The position numbers and the translations under genes were made by a program. A model generated the notes under the pieces. It had not been told where the DNA came from. It made no database searches and saw only the letters and a list, made by a program, of their open reading frames with translations. DNA of 64,000 nucleotides from Sphaerotilus uruguayifluvii (GTDB lineage Bacteria > Pseudomonadota > Gammaproteobacteria > Burkholderiales > Burkholderiaceae_C), in assembly GCF_013294065.1 (NCBI RefSeq), contig NZ_JABSNM010000012.1, forward strand, positions 1 to 64,000, in the 5' to 3' direction. Below are positions 57,558 to 64,000 of the stretch, in pieces; positions within the stretch are counted from its first letter, which is position 1, and each line of letters opens with the position of its first letter.

Positions 57558-58169
57558 TCAGCCGCGCCGGCGCGCGCTCCAGCGCGTCACCCGCGCGGCG
57601 CCCTGGTGGCCCGGCCCCTCGTCGAGCATCACCTCGCCCTGCCAGCCCGAGAGCTCCTCGCAGAGCATGCCGAAGTCGGCGCGCAGGTCCTCCAGCGCGC
57701 ACAGCATGTCGAGGTCGCGCGGCCCGCCGCTGTCACGGCCGAGCTGCGAGGGATGAAAGGCCTCGACGATCACCCGTCCGCCCGGGCGCAGCCCCTGCGC
57801 CAGCCGGCGATGCGCCTGGGTCCGCCAGGCCGAGGGCAGGTGCACGTAGATCAGCACCAGCGCATCCCAGGCGCCCGGCACCGGCGTCCAGACCTCCAGA
57901 TCGCCCAGCTCGACATCGATGTCCACGCCGCGCCGGCGCGCCAGCGCCTGCACCTTGTCCAGCCCGACCGGCGAGGCGTCGACCGAGCAGACCCGGTGGC
58001 CCTGCTGCGCCAGCCACACGCCGTTGCGCCCTTCGCCGTCGCCGGGCACCAGCACCCGCGAGCCCGGCGCCAGCCGCGTCGCCTCGGCGCGCAGGAAGGC
58101 GTTGGGCTCGAGACCGTACTTGTAGGTCTCGCCGGCGAAGCGCTCGTCCCAGAACTGCCGCACGCTCAT
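57558..58169 (-). CDS. TehB-like SAM-dependent methyltransferase
   Basis: The 203-residue protein starts VRQFWDERFAGETYKYGLEPNAFL and has SAM motif I LVPGDGEGRNGVWLA (residues 40-54). The GRNxxxLA part is typical of TehB and related thiol or chalcogen methyltransferases. The usual first Gly-Cys of motif I is replaced by Pro-Gly-Asp. It overlaps the rhodanese gene by ATGA, and a tehA-like gene is divergent. Methylation of a metalloid or toxic thiol is inferred. Confidence 0.78.
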   Translation of the reverse strand: MSVRQFWDERFAGETYKYGLEPNAFLRAEATRLAPGSRVLVPGDGEGRNGVWLAQQGHRVCSVDASPVGLDKVQALARRRGVDIDVELGDLEVWTPVPGAWDALVLIYVHLPSAWRTQAHRRLAQGLRPGGRVIVEAFHPSQLGRDSGGPRDLDMLCALEDLRADFGMLCEELSGWQGEVMLDEGPGHQGAARVTRWSARRRG

Positions 58170-58636
58170 GATCCGGCTCCCGCCTGCACCGTGCCGGGCG
58201 CGGCCGCCGGCGCCACCAGCGGCCAGCCCCGCGAGGTCCAGCCGCTCATGCCGGACTGGACATGGCGGACCTGCGTGTAGCCGCGCTCGCGCAGCAGCGC
58301 CGCCGCGCGCGCCGAGCGGTTCTGGGTATTGCAGATCAGCAGCACCGGCTGCGCCGGATCGCGCGGGATCTCGGCCAGCCGCGCCTCGAGCTGGCTCAGC
58401 GGCAGCAGGCGCGCGCCCGGGGCCACGCCGGTGGCCTGCTCGTCGGGCTCACGGATGTCGAACATCAGCACGCGGCCGGCCTCGAGCTCGGTGCGTGCGG
58501 TCTCGAGCGAGACCGGCGCATCCGGCCCGCCGGAGGGCGCGCAGCCGATCGTCAGCAGCGGCAGCATCAGGCCCAGACTGGCAGCACCCAGCCAGCCCAG
58601 GCTCTGCCGGCGGGAGGAAAGCGGAAATTTCGGCAT
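58166..58636 (-). CDS. Rhodanese-domain lipoprotein, possible Tat substrate
   Basis: The 156-residue protein has a signal with SRRQSLGWLG (twin-arginine-like) and a lipobox TIGC near residue 32. A single rhodanese domain with active-site loop CNTQNR follows near residue 102. Such proteins move sulfane sulfur in the envelope. The ATG at 58636 lies 5 nt after a TATAAC box without a Shine-Dalgarno. It is the first gene of a two-gene operon with the TehB-like methyltransferase and is divergent from tehA. Confidence 0.85.
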   Translation of the reverse strand: MPKFPLSSRRQSLGWLGAASLGLMLPLLTIGCAPSGGPDAPVSLETARTELEAGRVLMFDIREPDEQATGVAPGARLLPLSQLEARLAEIPRDPAQPVLLICNTQNRSARAAALLRERGYTQVRHVQSGMSGWTSRGWPLVAPAAAPGTVQAGAGS

Positions 58637-58741
58637 GGCGGCGTTATACCCGGGCCGGCACCTGCCTGCCGTGCGCAGGATCATGCTCGGCGATGCCCTG
58701 GCCGCCGCGCCGGTCGCGGCGAATCGCTACAGTGCCGCCCC

Positions 58742-62063
<3,322 letters not shown>

Positions 62064-62073
62064 TTCAATAGAT

Positions 62074-62724
62074 TCATTGAAGCGATAGCCGAGACCCGGT
62101 CCGCCACTCGCGACGCGCCTGCCGGATCACCGAGGCGGCTCCCGACAGCGCCAGCCCGCCCATGACGCCCGCGACGATCAGGTCCGGCCAGCCGCGGCCG
62201 GTGCCGAAGACGCCCAGCGCGGCGGCCATCACCGCGACATTGCCGATCGCGTCGTTGCGGCTGCACAGCCAGACCGAACGCATGTTGGCGTCGCCCTCGC
62301 GCCAGGCGTAGAGCATCGCGGCGACCGCGACATTGGCCAGCAGCGCCAGCGCGCCGACCGCGCCCATCGTCGTCGCCTCGGGCACCGTGCCCTGCGAGAA
62401 GCTCCACAGCGCACGGCCCAGCACCACCAGGCCGAACAGGCCCATGCTGGCGCCCTTGAGCAGCGCCGCGCCCGCGCGGTGGCGCAGCGACATCCCCAGC
62501 ACCCACAGCGACACGCCGTAGTTAGCCGCATCGCCCAGGAAGTCGATCGCGTCGGCCAGCAGCGACACCGAGCCCGAGCGCAGGCCCGCGCCGATCTCGA
62601 CCGCGAACATCGCCGCGTTGATCAGCAGCGCCGCCCACAGCACGCGGCGGTAGCGCTCGCTGGTCGGCGCCGGTGGCGGGGAACAGGCATGGCCATGGCC
62701 GTGGCCGCAGCAGGAATCGCTCAT
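62074..62724 (-). CDS. Cation diffusion facilitator-like metal transporter (short)
   Basis: The 216-residue protein has a metal-binding N terminus CCGHGHGHAC and five or six membrane segments. The CDF metal site LLADAIDFLGDAAN is near residue 58 and SRNDAIGNVAVM near 165. The first metal ligand of the second site, usually His, is Asn. The cytoplasmic C-terminal domain of CzcD/ZitB is absent. It exports a divalent metal, probably Zn, Cd or Co. Control by the divergent CadR-like regulator is indicated by the promoter between them. Confidence 0.85.
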   Translation of the reverse strand: MSDSCCGHGHGHACSPPPAPTSERYRRVLWAALLINAAMFAVEIGAGLRSGSVSLLADAIDFLGDAANYGVSLWVLGMSLRHRAGAALLKGASMGLFGLVVLGRALWSFSQGTVPEATTMGAVGALALLANVAVAAMLYAWREGDANMRSVWLCSRNDAIGNVAVMAAALGVFGTGRGWPDLIVAGVMGGLALSGAASVIRQARREWRTGSRLSLQ

Positions 62725-62759
62725 CGGGAAAGCTCCATCGTCAAGATCGGGATGACGGC

Positions 62760-62790
62760 ATTGCAAACCCTGAAGCGGCTTCAGGGTCAA
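62760..62790 (-). promoter_or_regulatory. MerR-type 19-bp-spacer promoter and operator
   Basis: On the minus strand TTGACC (62785-62790) and TGCAAT (62760-62765) are separated by 19 nt, the abnormal spacing of MerR-family promoters. The spacer is filled by the perfect dyad ACCCTGAAG-CGG-CTTCAGGGT (62767-62787). The regulator gene starts 41 bp away on the other strand, so it should both repress and, with metal, activate the transporter. Confidence 0.9.
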
Positions 62791-62827
62791 GCCCCGCCCC
62801 CCGCCTCGCGCATGCGACCATGCGCCC

Positions 62828-63310
62828 ATGAAGATCAGCGAACTGGCCCGCGCCACCGGCACGCCCGTGGGCACCATCCGCCACTACGAGCGCGAGGGCC
62901 TGCTGCCCGAGCCGCCGCGCCAGCAGGACAACGGCTACCGGCGCTACGGCCCGGCCGACGTCGAGCGGCTCGGCCTGATCCGCCAGGCGCGTGCGCTCGA
63001 CATGTCGCTGGACGAGATCCGCGTGCTGCTGGCGCTGCACGACACGCCGCAGGCGCCGTGCGACGCGGTCAATGCGCTGCTCGACGCGCACATCGGCCAC
63101 GTCAGCGCGCGCATCCTCGAGCTGCAGCAGCTCGAGGCGCGACTGCTGGCCCTGCGCGCACGCTGCGCGCAGGCCAGCGACGCCGGCCACTGCGGCATCC
63201 TCGCCGGCCTGGCCGCGGGCGATGGCCCCGGCGCCACCGGCACGACGGGCGCGGCGGGCGTTCACGCCGGCGTGCATGTCGGCGGCGCGCACCGCGGCCA
63301 CGGGCATTGA
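62828..63310 (+). CDS. MerR family regulator, CadR/PbrR-like
   Basis: The 160-residue protein has the winged helix (residues 1-70, MKISELARATGTPVGTIRHYEREGLLPEP) and a dimer helix. The three metal-binding cysteines are in place: APCDAV near 77, and RCAQASDAGHC near 112 and 119. The C-terminal tail is His-rich (HAGVHVGGAHRGHGH), as in CadR. It should sense Cd(II), Pb(II) or Zn(II). It diverges from the metal transporter, with a matching operator between. Confidence 0.9.
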   Translation: MKISELARATGTPVGTIRHYEREGLLPEPPRQQDNGYRRYGPADVERLGLIRQARALDMSLDEIRVLLALHDTPQAPCDAVNALLDAHIGHVSARILELQQLEARLLALRARCAQASDAGHCGILAGLAAGDGPGATGTTGAAGVHAGVHVGGAHRGHGH

Positions 63311-63403
63311 CCCGGATCTGACCCGCGGGTGACAGCGCCCGGCCCGCCCGGCGTGGTCTTCTGCGGGCTCCCGGCCTGCCCGGACGCCGACGAGGAGACC
63401 CCG

Positions 63404-63982
63404 ATGAGCCACACCGACACCGACGCCCGCACCGATCCCGCCGCTTCTCCCGCCGCCACGCTGGCGCGCTGGCTCGACGACGAGCAGCGGGTGCGCGCCA
63501 CGCTGGGCCCGCCCGGCATCGCCCGGCCGGCGCAGATCGCGCACCTGAGCGGCATGGAGTGGTTCGCCGCGATCCGTCGCGGCGAGCTGCCCTCGGTGCC
63601 GATCGGCGCGACGATGGACTTCCTGCCGATCGAGTTCGAGCCCGGCCGCTTCGTCTTCCAGGGCCGGCCGGACCTGCGCCACGCCAACCCGATGGGCACC
63701 ATCCACGGCGGCTGGATCGCGACGCTGCTGGACTCCTGCGTCGCCTGCGCGGTGCACACGATGCTGCCGGCCGGGCGCGCCTACACCACCGCCGAGCTGA
63801 AGATCAGCTATGTGCGCGCGCTCACGCCGCAGGTCGAGCGGGTGCGCGCCGAGGGCCGGGTGATTCACGCCGGCCACCAGGCCGGCTTCGCCGAAGGCCG
63901 CCTGTTCGGCCCCGACGGCCGCCTCTACGCCCACGCGACGACGACCTGCATCGTGCTGTCGACCCGCGCGGCGGAAGGGTGA
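63404..63982 (+). CDS. PaaI-family hot-dog thioesterase
   Basis: The 192-residue protein has the thioesterase motif NPMGTIHGGWIATLLDSCVACAV near residue 104, with the catalytic Gly-Gly and a preceding His. The strand pattern TTAELKISYVRALTPQ follows. It hydrolyses aromatic or medium-chain acyl-CoA thioesters. GAGGAG precedes the ATG at 63404; the longer in-frame ORF starts earlier without support. The gene is complete, with its stop 18 bp from the window end. Confidence 0.86.
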   Translation: MSHTDTDARTDPAASPAATLARWLDDEQRVRATLGPPGIARPAQIAHLSGMEWFAAIRRGELPSVPIGATMDFLPIEFEPGRFVFQGRPDLRHANPMGTIHGGWIATLLDSCVACAVHTMLPAGRAYTTAELKISYVRALTPQVERVRAEGRVIHAGHQAGFAEGRLFGPDGRLYAHATTTCIVLSTRAAEG

Positions 63983-64000
63983 GATCGCGGTGCATCGTGG

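Overview
The window is one contiguous stretch of very GC-rich (about 70 %) bacterial chromosome. Its gene content and several gene orders (ubiJ-ubiB-fmdB-DUF502-aspS, nudB-endonuclease-clsB, rsmB-DUF4390-ntrY-ntrX, a yybP-ykoY-controlled TerC gene) point to a betaproteobacterium of the order Burkholderiales, perhaps the Rubrivivax/Leptothrix/Sphaerotilus group. The genus is an inference from protein and gene-order style, not from an rRNA gene. Coding density is high, and I see no insertion sequence, prophage, integron or CRISPR array. The many very long ORFs opposite real genes are artefacts of high GC.

Layout. 1-4.1 kb: the 3' end of sucD, a bidirectional terminator, a TerC/Alx-type transporter behind a manganese riboswitch, a small membrane protein, a BepA-like periplasmic protease and moaC. 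4.1-7.2 kb: a type IV pilin locus with a Wzy/PglL-like O-oligosaccharyltransferase candidate, two tandem pilA genes that both end in serine, a textbook sigma-54 promoter, and an elaborate repeat region upstream that looks like an activator-binding array. 7.2-9.4 kb: groES-groEL with a CIRCE operator and a consensus sigma-70 promoter. 9.4-13.2 kb: a DUF3422 protein, metY, a glycine-zipper lipoprotein and a stand-alone HNH protein.

13.4-22.3 kb: a fatty-acid beta-oxidation cluster (TetR regulator, acyl-CoA dehydrogenase, DUF2147 protein, fused 3-hydroxyacyl-CoA dehydrogenase/enoyl-CoA hydratase, thiolase, enoyl-CoA hydratase, SGNH hydrolase) with a convergent acyl-CoA thioesterase. 22.3-27.9 kb: an Atm1-type ABC exporter, a small membrane protein, a HypT-like LysR regulator, pyrC and htpX. 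27.9-38.3 kb, mostly minus strand: clsB, an endonuclease/phosphatase, nudB, a MenA/UbiA-type prenyltransferase, a secreted protein built of two tandem copies of one domain, aspS, DUF502, an FmdB zinc ribbon, ubiB, ubiJ and a methyltransferase. This region combines ubiquinone biosynthesis with housekeeping functions.

38.6-51.2 kb: galE, an unusual pyruvate-kinase-like protein, a DsbA/FrnE-like oxidoreductase, proA, queC, a LemA protein, an unrecognised helical protein, rsmB, DUF4390, the NtrY-like kinase with a short NtrX lacking the AAA+ domain, and tRNA-Phe. 51.3-64 kb: a cysteine-cluster protein, a secreted HExxH peptidase, a PNPOx-like protein, a phospholipase-D lipoprotein, an MscS channel, a chemotaxis receptor, a tehA/tehB-like/rhodanese group, katG, a CadR-type MerR regulator diverging from a cation transporter over a canonical 19-bp-spacer promoter, and a PaaI-type thioesterase.

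A recurring feature is a -10-like hexamer only 5-10 nt from the start codon with no Shine-Dalgarno sequence (eight genes), which suggests leaderless mRNAs. I found no single large new system. The best candidates for new biology are the pilin regulatory array with its linked glycosylation, the duplicated-domain secreted protein, the pyruvate-kinase-like enzyme and the tehA/tehB-like/rhodanese module.
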